64,000 bases of DNA from Proteles cristata cristata (GCA_017311185.1 JAESUZ010001730.1:124001-188000), one strand, 5' to 3'; positions 21,827 to 32,909 are shown, counted from the stretch's first letter. Program-made: numbers and translations. Notes: generated by a model not told the origin, from the sequence alone.

Positions 21827-24800
21827 TGAGAAGCATCTCTTCGGACCTGAGATGCGGGGGGGCGGGGAGAGGGAGGCTTAAGCACCGTCCGCTGTCCAGG
21901 AAGGAGGCAGGGTGGAACAGGCCCGCAGAAACAGCCTGTGTTGTCAGAGGAGGGAAGCGTCCATCCGCGGGCTGCGGAGAGTCCTGGGGAAGTCCAGGTG
22001 GAGGCCATGAAGGTAGCATTCGACTTGGCCCTTGAGAGAGCAGTTGAGTATCTGCAGGTGAGAAGCGCGGTGAGGACCAGCTCAAGGCCGGTGGGCAGGT
22101 GTGGGAGGACGGGGAGCCTGCAGGTGGGAGGCTCAGCGTGAGGGGAGGGCTTCGGGGTCCCGGTCCCCACTGCCGGGGCCTGTGATTCTTTCTGAGCAGT
22201 GAAATGAACGGATGAGATTTTTGGTTTAAAAACGCGGCTTAAAGGCTGTGACGTTGGAAGGGTCAGCTTTTCGGGCTTCTCAATCCGAATGCATCCGGAG
22301 GCCGTCAGAAACGCGGCCTCTTGAGGAGGTCTTTTCAAGGGGAGGGGTGGAGAGGAGGAGGGGTCAACAGCCCCGGGAAGATTCAGAGGCTGCGGAAGAC
22401 GGTGAGTCCCACCGGAGGCGCCTGCGGCAGGGGAGGGCTTGGCGGAGGTGTTGGCTGGACAGGAGCTGGGGGGCTGGGCTGTGGGTAGACGTTAGGGTTC
22501 CCTGAGTGTGACCTGCTCCCCTTCCCCTGCGCCAGGCAGTGGGGAGGACTTGCGGCCAGATGGGAGGTGACCCCACGGCTGGGGTGCCTTGCGGGCCAGG
22601 AAGTGTCTTCAAAGGTTTGCAAGGGGGCCCTCGGGCGTGCACGTGCCACGAGGCGGGTGGGGGGGGGGAACCCCCACCCTCTCCAGATCTTGGCCCGCCA
22701 GGAAGCGGCCAGGCCTCATGGGCAGCAGTTTGAGGTTCGCACTTGGTCTTTGCAGCTGAGGTTGTGGCCGTGGCCGTAAGCAGCCCGGGGCTTGGCTTTG
22801 GGCCAGTGCGTATTTCTCCCAGGTGAGAACGTGCGGGAGGGAGAGTTCTGCACCTAGAGGAGGGTCAGAAGCTTCTCTCCTGTGGGCTGTGTCGGTGGCC
22901 GGAATGGGTGAGGCAAATGGCCTGTGGCAAATGAGCGCCCGTGGCCCCTGGCAGTGTTCACCTGCGTTCTCTGATTCGTTGCAATGGTGGGTGGTGGTCG
23001 CTCTCTCATCTGCTGGAGCAGCAGGAGGGGGCGAGATGCTCCTGACCTTGGCGAGTTGGGGCAGGTGGGAGACTAAGCCTGCGTCCCCTACTTCTGGGCA
23101 GTAGGCTCCTGTTAGGCTCTGGTCCCCAGGGAGACCAGGTGATTGTGATGCAGGCCTTCCAGAGAGGGGAATGCACAGTTGAAGTCAGAGCAGCGTTTTC
23201 TCGTCTTCAGATTCTGACCTGCAAGTTCCTTGGAGGTGGAGGTCAAGCAGCACAAGCACAGAGGGTTCTAGAGGGAACTAGTATCTGGCTTTTTGCCGAT
23301 CTCCCCGCAGGAAGGATCCTCAGTACCTTTGAGAGCCAAGTGGTAATTTCATGCCCTTGTGTAGGCTGGCATCTGAAGGTAAATTTTGGGTAGTGTGGGA
23401 AGTCCAAGAAAGAAACTGGGGCTATATCCACAATGTGAGGGAACTTTAGGGGTTTCCTTTGAATGTGTTTGAAGCATGCTCTTTATGTAGCCTTACAACT
23501 CTGTCAGTTTCACAGGGAATTTTAGGTGAAAAACCCATTTTGGAACCTGTTCTAGATTTCTTAAAAGAAAATAACAGTGAAACTTCCCTTCCATGTATTT
23601 CCCTGCGGTTGGAGTTTTCTCCTGAAAATGCTATTATGCAAAACAAAATTCTCTTTTTGGGGAAAGTGCCTTGGAAGTAAACGCTATGAAATAAATCTAC
23701 CTGTGGATTATTTTGGTCATCCCCTTTCCCAGAAAGGCTGCCTGCTCAGGTTTTTCTCTCCCCCAAACACAGATGGATTCAGTTAGGAAGTAACAAGGGT
23801 AACTGACACCCAAAGATCGTTGATTGTTCGGGGCAGTTTCTAACCTCCTCACTTGCTGACACCTTGGGCTGGACCTCGTGTGCCAGGGGCTTGTGCGCAG
23901 CGTCTGTGCCCTCTGCCCACCCGGGCGGGGCCAGCGGCACATCCCCATCCTGACAAGCAAAAGGGTCTCCACTTTGCCAAATGTGTCTCCCCCTCCCCCC
24001 CCGGTGGTCCCAAATCTCTCCTGGCTGAGAACCAGCTGGTTTAAGAGGATTGTCTGCTCACGCAAATGTTTCTCTAGGAAAATACAAGAAATGTTAGCAG
24101 TTCACTAAATCTGTTCAGTTTTCCTTAGAGATTAGAATATGAAGTGGGACGGATGCCTCCCCCACTTCGGGAGCAGAGGTGGGGTTTGTGATACACTCTT
24201 GCTTTCACATTCATCACGCATCAGTTGTTCCCAAGCCTCTGGGGGCTGCGGGCTCCTTGTTGGTGCGAGGGTGTTGGGGCCTCCATGGGTACTGGTGGCG
24301 CAGTGAGCCTGCCACACGAAGGGGAGCCTGGCGGGGACGGGATGCTGTGAATGCGTGGGGCGCGCCCAGCAAGGGTTCCGAGGTGGATTTTCTCTGGGCG
24401 TCTAGGCTTTTCCCCTAGAATCCCGCCTTCATCAGGATTCTTCAAGTGCCCCTTTCCTTTATTTCTAGAAGGGCACCGAGAGGCACACTTCCTAGAATCC
24501 AGTCTTTATTACTTGGCGGAGACAAAATGCTTAGGTAACAGCCCTGCGTCTGAGAAGTGGTCGCCCCACACACGCCGGCGCCTGGCGAGGGCAGGTGCAC
24601 TAACTGCGGCCAGGCGTTTGCCCACCCCACCCCAGCCCTGCCTTGCTGGAGGGCCGGAGGCCTGCTGGTCTGAGCGTGCCTCGTGGGAAGAGAGAAGGGG
24701 AGCACGTTTCTTTGTAAATGGCCCTGCGCTGTTTTCTGAATGGGAATGCACACGGAAAATTCCATATGCAGTGTAGTCTGAGCAGCCTCGTGGGTGCGTC

Positions 24801-24930
24801 ACAAACCCGGGCCGACTGAAAGCAGATGTTTTGAGTGTTAAGACTGTGGTTCTACCAGCTTCGTGACTGTTTTCCTTTCTCCCGAATATTTCCATTGACC
24901 TAAGTCACAACCCCAATTGTTGCTATGGGG
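21827..24930. other. Intergenic, partly GC-rich, nothing recognised
   Basis: Around 22040-22780 the plus strand is G-rich. No recognisable protein domain, RNA gene or repeat was found by eye. Open frames here are short and overlap on both strands. Confidence 0.4.
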
Positions 24931-24931
24931 A

Positions 24932-25012
24932 AGCACATATATTAATATATGTATACATTGTATAGTATATATAATATGTACACATTATATATATTATATA
25001 ATGTATATATGT
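24932..25012. repeat. AT-rich, self-complementary tract
   Basis: Alternating TA/TG/CA sequence (atatattaatatatgtatac and similar) that can form cruciform or hairpin structures. Confidence 0.8.
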
Positions 25013-25157
25013 TCTCACAGTTGGCCTAACTGGGAACTGAAAAGTGACAACAGAAGAAAATCTGTGGGTCGATTTTTGATCGAATATAGTCTGTTTAAAA
25101 ATGGAGAGATATTTTGTGAGTCATTAAGGTTTCTTTTTCTTTTTTAAAGAATTTTTT

Positions 25158-25360
25158 AATTTAAAAATGCTTTAGTTTTTTGAGAAAGTGTGTGTGTGGG
25201 GGGGAGGGGCAGAGAGCGAGGGAGACACAGAATCTGAAGTGGGCTCCAGGCTCTGAGCTGTCAGCAGAGGCCAGTGGGGGAGGGCTCGAATCCACAGACC
25301 ACGGGGTCATGACCTGAGCTTTGGTCAGATACTTAACTGACTGAGCCACCCAGGTGCCCC
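25158..25360 (-). mobile_element. tRNA-SINE, diverged
   Basis: Antisense copy ending tgagccacccaggtgcccc, with a G-rich interruption in the body. Confidence 0.87.
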
Positions 25361-25385
25361 AAGATTTCATTTTATTATTTATTAT

Positions 25386-25579
25386 TTTTTAATTTTTTTT
25401 TAAATTTATTTTTGAGAGCGCACAAGCAGGGAAGGGGCAGAGAGAGGGGGACAGAGGATCTGAAGTGGGCTCTGCACTGATAGCACAGAGCCCGACGCGG
25501 GGCTTAAACTCATGAACTCTGAGATCGTGACCTGAGCTGATGTCGGATGCTCATCTGACTGAGCCACCCAGGCGCCCCA
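25386..25579 (-). mobile_element. tRNA-SINE, diverged
   Basis: Antisense copy directly following the previous one. Both end in caagatttt-like sequence. Confidence 0.87.
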
Positions 25580-25582
25580 AGA

Positions 25583-25672
25583 TTTTAATCTGCACCCCCA
25601 ACGTGGGGCTCGAACTCAACCCCAAGATCAAGAGTCACATGTTCCTCTGATCAATTGAGCCGGGCTCCCCAG
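25583..25672 (-). mobile_element. Short carnivore tRNA-SINE
   Basis: Antisense head-only copy (acgtggggctcgaactcaac followed by gagccgggctccccagg). It is the third SINE of a tandem cluster. Confidence 0.8.
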
Positions 25673-26242
25673 GTTTTTTTCTTCTCTGATGATGGAAAAA
25701 GGGATATGAGAATTCATGTTCTCCTTCACTTGGCGAGGAACATCTAAGTGGGAAACTTCATGAAGATTTTTAATTAACATATGCTGAAACACATGGTATT
25801 TTAAAGGACTTCTGGAACAAAGTGGTTGATAGTAAGATTTATTTTAATCTTTCAATCTGCCAAAAAAAAAAAACCACCCCGAAAACAGAAAAGATCAAAC
25901 TATACTCCTATATATACAGTGCGGACATTTTCAGAGCACTTACATTAGGAATCATGGTTTCCCTTCAACCACGTGATGTACTGCATGTGTCAGGACAGAA
26001 CTGACACGGACAATTGCGCGGCAACCACACAGACGTGAGTCCACGTTCAGTACACAAGACCTCTTCCTGGTGCTCTGTGTGCCCCTGACCGCCGCCGGAC
26101 CCCCGCCTCCCAGAGCACCCTCTCACACGTGCTGTTAGAACCTTCGGCCTTTCCCTTCCAACAGCGGCTATTTTAGAAGCCCCAGGCTTTCCAGATCCAA
26201 ATCTAAGGGAGACGCTGGCCATTTAAAAATAACTGCCGGTGG
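25673..26242. other. Downstream flank of PRKAG2
   Basis: Nothing recognised. This is sequence beyond the inferred PRKAG2 polyadenylation site. Confidence 0.4.
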
Positions 26243-26248
26243 TTTATT
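26243..26248 (-). terminator. Polyadenylation signal AATAAA, PRKAG2
   Basis: A canonical hexamer on the minus strand about 700 bp after the PRKAG2 stop codon. It is the first perfect AATAAA on that strand that I see downstream of the stop. Confidence 0.55.
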
Positions 26249-26285
26249 AACGGGCAGGGGGAGGCTTAGCCACCAAGATGTGTAA

Positions 26286-26316
<31 letters not shown>

Positions 26317-26946
26317 AAAAAAAAACTGCATGAGAATAAAAATAAATAAAGCTGTCGTCAAGCGGTTTTGTTTACACTGTAGTTGGGAACAGACACTTGA
26401 ACAGAAAACTGCCGTTAAAAGTTTTATAAAGTAATTATTTATATCCAAATCATAGCGGTTTGACAAATCTAAGGAAAACAGAACTGATTTGGTGAAGGTC
26501 CAGAGACTGTCGCGCCCCAGCACCGTGTAGCTCCAGCTGTCCTGGGCCGCAGTGATGACAGATCACATGTCCTGACATAAGGCACTAGGTCTGAGAGGCC
26601 CTGCACTCGCCTTATGTCTGATTCCCTGTTCCAGAGTGGTGAGTTCTTTGAAATGAAAAATAAAAACTTCAGGACACAGTGCACTTTAATAACATACAGC
26701 GTTTGAAATTGCTCAGACGAGGGTCTGAGAGCAGTCTTTTAATGCAAGCCCGAATCTTCACACACACAAAATCGGTTTCTTATGCTCCGTTTTCAACACC
26801 ACTGGAAAAAAAAATACCCATCACTAAACCCTGATATACGTCCTCAGCCATCTGACGGTCTCGGTCACGGTCTGTGTGCATGAGGCAAAGCGTGATCCGG
26901 AATCTTTGCTCAAGTTCTCCCACGAGGGCTTCTCCGCTCAGAGCGG
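26243..26946 (-). other. PRKAG2: PRKAG2 3' UTR (inferred end)
   Basis: This is the sequence after the PRKAG2 stop on the minus strand. The best polyadenylation signal is an AATAAA at 26248-26243, predicting cleavage near 26220-26235. Internally the mRNA strand has an AU-rich stretch (26332-26352, overlapping AUUUA-type pentamers) and two long U tracts interrupted by single G residues (26283-26325). The end is inferred from the signal only; longer or shorter isoforms cannot be excluded. Confidence 0.6.
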
Positions 26947-26978
26947 TCATTCTGTTTCTGTCTCCTTTTGTTTGGCAC
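26947..26978 (-). CDS. PRKAG2: PRKAG2 exon 16, coding end (residues 560-569, stop)
   Basis: The final coding piece completes glycine 560 and encodes AKQKETETE, then TGA at 26947-26949. The acceptor is cccgacag. This acidic tail is diagnostic of gamma-2. Exon 16 is separated from exon 15 by a 5.2 kb intron, of which 27339-29425 is a GC-rich Tigger1 element. Confidence 0.97.
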
Positions 26979-27338
26979 CTGTCGGGAGATGGAAAACAAA
27001 AGCTTCAGACCACGTAAAACACGCTGCAGCGGGCCAGCCTGCCCCCAGCAGCGGCGGCCCCACCCCGGGGTGGTTCTCACCCGTGCCTGGCCGTGCCTGG
27101 CCCTGCCTCAGGAGAACGTTCCAGACCCTAGAGGCGGGGGAGGAGCAGGTGGCTCCAAGCTCCTCACCACCTCCCTCCCCCCGCCCCCCAAAACAGCAGC
27201 TCACTTCTAGTCCGTGTTCGGCGGCCCAAGTGTTAAATATGCAAGATTTAATTTGGAAAAGAAGAGGGTTCTGGTGCGGACGTTTGTAGAAGAAAGCGCA
27301 CAGTGTGTCTGCGTGAAGGTGCGGGCGTTGGTGTCCCA

Positions 27339-29425
27339 CAGCCGGACCTGGCTCACTGCACTGTGTGGACGACCTGGTTCTTACAGACTGAGGGGCTGTG
27401 GCCACCTGCATCCGGCACGTCTACTGGGACCATTTTCCAAACAGCATTTGTTCTGCGTGCCTGTCCCGTTTTGGAAATTCTCCCCGTGTTTCAAACCTTT
27501 TCACGATGATACCTGTTACGGTGAGCGGGGACCTGTCACTATTGTAATTGTTGGCTGGCGCCCTGAGCCACGCCCATGCGGTGTGTTCCCACCACTCCGC
27601 TGGCCCGTCCCCCACCTCTCCCTCTCCTCGGGCCTCCCTAGTCCCTGAGATGCAACAATACTGAGATGAAGCCAAGGGAACAACCCTGCTGTGGCCCCGA
27701 GGTGTTCGGGTGAAAGGAAGAGTCGCCCATCTTTCAGTTTGTATCCGCCCAGTGACGTCCAAAGCTGGGCCTCTTTCACCCAACAGCCATCCCCGCTGTG
27801 AACGCCGAGGAGACGCTGGTGAAGGAACGGAAAGCGCTTCTCCGGGGCCCACACGGATGGACGAGGGCAGCGCGGGCCCCCTGCTGGTCCGGAGAAAGTC
27901 GCAGGGGTCGGCACAGAAGACACCACCGGCCACTCGTTCCCGGACGCCAGAGCCGGGGCCCAACGCTCTCCCTCTCCGTGAAGGCGGAGGGGGGAGGGGG
28001 CTGCAGCGGGGAAGCCGGAAGCGGGCGGAGGTCGGCTCGGCTCGGCTCGGGGGAAAGGAGGCGTCTCCACAGCACAGAGGCGCCGGCCAAGCGGCAAGTT
28101 CTCCGGAAGGTGCAGCGGGGGCGCCGACGACGGGCCCGCACCGCGTGGACACGGCAGCCTCCCGTGGGAGGGGCGGGCCGGGACCGTCACAGCCAGAGAG
28201 CAGACGTCCGGGCCTGGCCTCAACGCTGCAACGGCCCGGCTGCCTCCCCTGCAGGGGCCACCGCGGCCGGTGACCTGGGGCGGAGGCCGGTGCTCGGCGA
28301 CCGTCCTGCAAATCGAGGGCCCCCGAGGCCCGTGCGAAGTCCGCCCTGCCCGCGCTCCGTACGCGCGCCTGTCCACACCACGGCCTCCCGAAGCGTGCAG
28401 GTCGGCTGCCGAGTTCCACGGCTCAGCGGAAGGGACTCCTTTCCACACAGGCTGCTGGCGGCCAGCGCCCCGGGTCACAGGCACGCGCGCGGCCGGAGGC
28501 GGGCGGGATCGAGGCCCGTTCACGCCTGCGGCCACCGCACCCTCCCGCGGCCCACGGACCAGGCCGCCTGCCGACCGGCAGGTCTGGGGGGTCGGCGTGC
28601 GTTCCACGGGCGACGGCGGCCGCGCCCGGTGGCTCCTCGGATGGGTCTGGGCAAGGGCGACAGAACCCCGGCGAGGGCTCACCGGCCTGGGTGCCGCCAG
28701 GGCGCCCGTGGTCACGGGGAGGGGCCGGAATGAGCACACAGTCGGGAGTCGGGAGGAAGGGGACCCCGGCCCTCCTGGGCGGCCGGGAGGGCTCGGGGCC
28801 GCGGGGGACGCGGTCACCGCGGCCGGACGCGGCGGAAACAGCACGAGACCCGGCCCGGAAGTGGAGCCTGACGAGGGGACGCGGGTGCCGGCACCTCAGG
28901 ACGAAGCCCGGACAGACGGACGAGGAGGGGCAAGGAGGGCGGGTTCCTGAGACGGCGTCTCCTCCCGGCGGAGACGCTGTGAAGACGCCTGAGCGGCTCA
29001 CCGAGGATCCGGAACGTTCCATCGGCCTGGTCGCCGAAGCGGCGGCAGGCCTGAGAGGACACGCGGGTTCTGGAAGAAGTTCTCCTCCGGGGAAAGTGCT
29101 ACCAACGGCCCCGCCCGCCGCAGGGAAACGGCTCGTGGCGGGAGGAGCCGATCCGCGTGGCGTGGCCGACGTCCCGCTGCCTTCTTTTAAGACGCCGCAC
29201 AGCCACCCGGCCTTCGGCGCCCCCTCCCACCCCACCCGGTCGGCAGCCGCCACCCCCGGGCAGGACCCCCGCCAGCCGCAGGGCCGCGTGTTTCAGCAGC
29301 CGAGTCTCTGGGCGCGCACCTCCCACGCCCCGGAAACCCGCGCGGCCCTTCCGCTCGCCTGACCCCGAGGGCCACTGGATCGCCAGGGTCCGGCCCTGGC
29401 CCACGGGATCCCTGAGGTGTGCCCG
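27339..29425 (+). mobile_element. Tigger1-type DNA transposon, copy 2 (in PRKAG2 last intron, antisense)
   Basis: A second Tigger1, plus strand, between PRKAG2 exons 16 and 15. The 5' terminal repeat is blurred at about 27339, and the 3' end at 29425 matches the terminal repeat (ctgaggtgtgcccg). Transposase similarity survives in patches: a TDEE motif near 28918, SPPGGDAVK near 28963, AAAGL near 29038, LPSFKTP near 29178 and a proline-rich tail to about 29285. An APGH segment near 28470 matches the DDE catalytic region, but the preceding aspartate position is alanine, so it is not an active enzyme. The whole element, including the 5' shoulder, is GC-rich. Two 30-bp segments present in copy 1 are missing here. 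Confidence 0.85.
27795..29425. repeat. Inverted repeat arm B, CpG-island-like
   Basis: Partner of 1699-3380 in opposite orientation, with 24.4 kb of spacer. Small differences from arm A include one extra 5-bp unit of a gagcc repeat (near 28036), a 2-bp insertion near 28852 and two 30-bp deletions near 29290 and 29325. The arm lies inside the last PRKAG2 intron. By composition it would be called a CpG island, but it is made of transposon sequence. Confidence 0.95.
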
Positions 29426-30354
29426 TGCATACTCCCAAAAGGGTTTAACACACACACTAACACGCTCACGGGTACCTGCCCGCATCTGGCTAGCATATTT
29501 CCAAGCGGGCTGGCGGAGCGCTACTGATTTTCTCAGCAGCCTCTCTCATTCTCTCTTCAGGTGCAAGACAACTTTTGAAAGAGATGAACAACCTATCAAA
29601 AATAAGGGCCTAGAAACCTGTAGAAACACTTAAGCGATCATTTGTTCACTGGCGGTGTGCGCGCACGCTTGGGTTTGCCTGACAGTCCATGTTTTACAAG
29701 GAGCTGCCGCTAGAGAGAAAACGGTAAGTCAAATCCGTTGAATCCATCTCCTTGACAGAGGACCGTGTCCGCTAGCTGGCGACCAACTATTGGTGGCTTT
29801 TATTCACGCAGCAGCGGACGCTTTCTCAAAGCGCCTCCTGCCAGCGAGTCCCACCAGGCAGCGCAGCCCGGGCTCTGGGGCCTTGTCGCCCGCAGACAGC
29901 TTCACCTAGGGGTTTGGTTTCAATCAGAGTGAGTTGGAAGGACGTGTGTCAGCCTGCTGGCTCGCCGGCTCACTGGACCAGGGCTCCGTCAGCTCCTGGG
30001 GACACGGGGGTTGGGCCAGATCCTGTCCTCAAGTATGGCAGCATCCAAAGGGCTGCTGGTCGGAGGCGGGCAGGGCCCGTGTTCCAGGGTCTCGGAATGT
30101 CCCGGGATGCAGTTTTTAGGGCCACGGAGCCTTTTTCCTAAATAGGTTCTACACACGACACACCACACCACGGAGAAGTCTAACTCAGCTACTATCTTTA
30201 GAACGTTATTTCTATGGCAACGCACACACCAGTTCCGGCTGTAGAACACGGTTCCTCCCCACAGAGGAGTATTAATGACTCGGAATTTAAAAAATCTCCG
30301 ATGTGGATGGAAATGTCTCCAGTCCAATATCCTCCTCCGTTTTTTTAATTAAAC

Positions 30355-30460
30355 ATTTTCACTTACTATTTAAAAGTAATCTATCTCTGCGCCCAACGTG
30401 GGGCTCGAGCTCCCAACCCTGAGGTCAGGAGTTACACGCTCTACTGATGTAGGCACCGTG
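30355..30460 (-). mobile_element. Short carnivore tRNA-SINE, diverged
   Basis: Antisense fragment with gcgcccaacgtggggctcga and a degraded head. PRKAG2 intron 15. Confidence 0.75.
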
Positions 30461-30901
30461 GCCACCACTCTCGTCCTTAGGGTCTGTGACACTATGTGCT
30501 GAGAGGCTAAAGGCCGTGATCAGTTTACTCTGGAGTTTGTGATGTGCAAAGAGTGGGCCACCGGAGCCAGGGGTGGGGGGGGAGAGGCGGCCGAGATGGG
30601 ACTCTGCTGGGCAAACATGTGCCCTGGGCCCGGCCAGCTGCCCGGGAGAGGGGGCCTCTTCCTGATGGTGCTAAGTTACATGCCTGCAAGGCTGAGCCTG
30701 TCCTTGACGAGGCCCTAACCAGCGTGCACAGGAGCTCGGTCACACTCTCGGTAGGTCTCGCCCACCTGACGCTGTGTGTGAGGCCGAGCAGGGCTGCGTA
30801 GGCGCGCTGCTAGCGGGGAGCGTCCCACGGCATGGGGGTGGCGCATCTGCCGGCCTTCCGCTAGTGGTCTGGGTTTATTTCCAGTCCGCGCCTAGTACTG
30901 A

Positions 30902-30961
30902 TAATGGGGTCGTTCAGAGTCATTTGCCTAATACAGGTAATGGGGTCATTCAGAGTCATTT
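30902..30961. repeat. 36-bp tandem duplication
   Basis: taatggggtcRttcagagtc followed by attt occurs twice with a 36-bp period (30902-30925 and 30938-30961) and one difference. PRKAG2 intron 15. Confidence 0.85.
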
Positions 30962-31175
30962 CAGGGCCGTTCCATGATGACGAAGGCTATCAAGAGTTTT
31001 AGGTTCCCTAACACCGGCCACCGGAAGTGACTGCACGAGGCCGTCTCCAGGGTTTCTGAGTCCGCGGACCCCCTCCTGGTGCTGCTTCCCTGCCGGAGTC
31101 CTGCCCTTGGCGTCCGCACAAAGAGGAGGTGATGTTTCTCGCTGGTGGCAGGGACTCCTTTAAGATGGGCATCTG

Positions 31176-31369
31176 GGGGCACTTGGGTGGCTCAGTTGGT
31201 TGAGTGTCTGACTTGGGCTCAGGTCATGATCGAAGGGTTCAGGAGCTCAAGCCCTGCGTCGGGCTCTGTGCTGACAGCTCAGAGCCTGGAGCCTGCTTCC
31301 GATTCCGTGTCTCCCTCTCTCTCTGCCCCTCCCCTGCTCACACGGTCTCTCTCTCAGAAATAAAACATT
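31176..31369 (+). mobile_element. Felid tRNA-SINE (PRKAG2 intron 15)
   Basis: Complete copy flanked by a 14-bp duplication aagatgggcatctg. Confidence 0.92.
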
Positions 31370-32153
31370 AAGATGGGCATCTGTAGGTTAGAAACCACCT
31401 GGAAATTAGGTGTGGTTTGACCTCTGACCCAAAGAAACATCGATACCGTAGTGCACGTCTTGGCACAGGTCAGTCTGGCCCAAGGCTGGAGGCTTTGTAC
31501 TTCATGGGGTGGGAAGGGGAGGCGCAGGCCGGGGGTGGGGGGCGCTGGTGCCTTTAAGACCCCTAAGCCCACCTCTCACTACTCAACACGGCACACGGGA
31601 GACAGCACCCCTCTCTTCCTGAACCCCCTCCTCCCCTCTCCCTGCATGCTCTGGCCCGAGCGCTTGCTCAGAGCTTGTCTGGCACAAAATGAGGTTAAGC
31701 TACCAACGCTGTTTGGGAGGTAATGCGATTTCCATACACTGTTAATGGAAGAAAGTTTGTTTAGGTCTTCTGTTTTATACTCAAAATACCAGTAAGCTTT
31801 TAAGGAGGAGAGCAAAGAGTGTCCCTCCTATCTTTCCAGGTAGTCGTCCTAAAAATAAAGCAGAACTGAAGCGATCTTCGCTTCTGCATGGGAAGGGTTA
31901 GGACAGGCAACAGGCCCTTGATTATGCAGGCGCTGCTGGTCCTTGACAGGAGGCGCCTCAGGCTCCTTTCTGTGGGCACCTCTCTCCCCCAAGCAGAGCA
32001 GGACAACAAAGACGAACCACACAAAAGTGAAGATGCTTTACAGAGGAGCGCACGAGAAGCCGAGCTCTGTGCGTGGCGGTGAGGTAGCAGCAACCCTCCC
32101 CCCCGCCCCCTGCCTCACACACCAAGGGCAAGGCCAGCAGCGGGCACTTGTAC

Positions 32154-32247
32154 CTGCCGGCGTGAGTATCAGGGCCTGCAGGATGTCCGACAGGGAAATA
32201 ATACCCACGATGCTATCTGCTTCGTTGACTACCACCAGCCGATGCAC
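32154..32247 (-). CDS. PRKAG2: PRKAG2 exon 15 (residues 529-560, CBS4)
   Basis: A 94-nt exon encoding [19 protein letters not shown] followed by [12 protein letters not shown], plus one base of a split glycine. The acceptor is tttgcag and the donor is GCAG/gtacaa. It forms the core of CBS4. H530 and R531 (AMP-phosphate contacts) and S548 are wild type. The conserved SLSDI aspartate is present; in the family it belongs to the site that holds AMP tightly. Confidence 0.98.
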
Positions 32248-32909
32248 CTGCAAACAAGAGGGAAGTGGGTCGCGGGTCAGAGTTCACAGTTTTGTAATGC
32301 GCGTTAGGGAAACCGTACGCGACACGATGAACACCTCCCACAGACGGGAGATGGGAACAGTGCACGGAAGCAAGGTCTTCGGCTCTAAGGCAAAATGCCG
32401 GCTTCCTTGTGGGAACAGTGGCCGTGTCCTGCCGTTTTCAGGTTTCAGCCAATTAACTAATGTGTGAGCGACGCAACCCAGAACGTGGAACACAACGTAG
32501 CCGTAATCTCTTAAACTGAAGTTCTCCGTTTTTTGAGGTTGGATCTCAGTTTGTAGTAACGCTCAGATACTGATGTACGTGGGCGAGACGTCCAACCAAA
32601 TGAGAGTACAACAAAACGGGTCACAGCTCTTCATTTTTCTATGGTCTTTTCTCTCTGAAATTCCTATGTAATATGCTCAGTCCAGAGGATAAGTGAACTA
32701 TGATTAAGTGAAATGGGTTATATGTGGGCTTCGCACCTCTCTGACATCAGCGCTTTGGGGGGGCACAGGAAGGAGATGGAAAGGGAAGGAAATTCTGTAT
32801 CTTTGTCTCTGATACTGTGTTGGTGATGCTTTTCACGTACAGCTTACTTTGGGTTAAAAAAATCACTTTTGTCCTCTTTTGCATGACAACGTAACTTTTA
32901 TAAGTCTTT

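Noticed and set aside
1699..29425. Simple inverted segmental duplication
   Set aside because: Homology ends at the Tigger 3' terminal repeat on both outer sides, and the shoulders are far more diverged than the body, which a single duplication does not explain.
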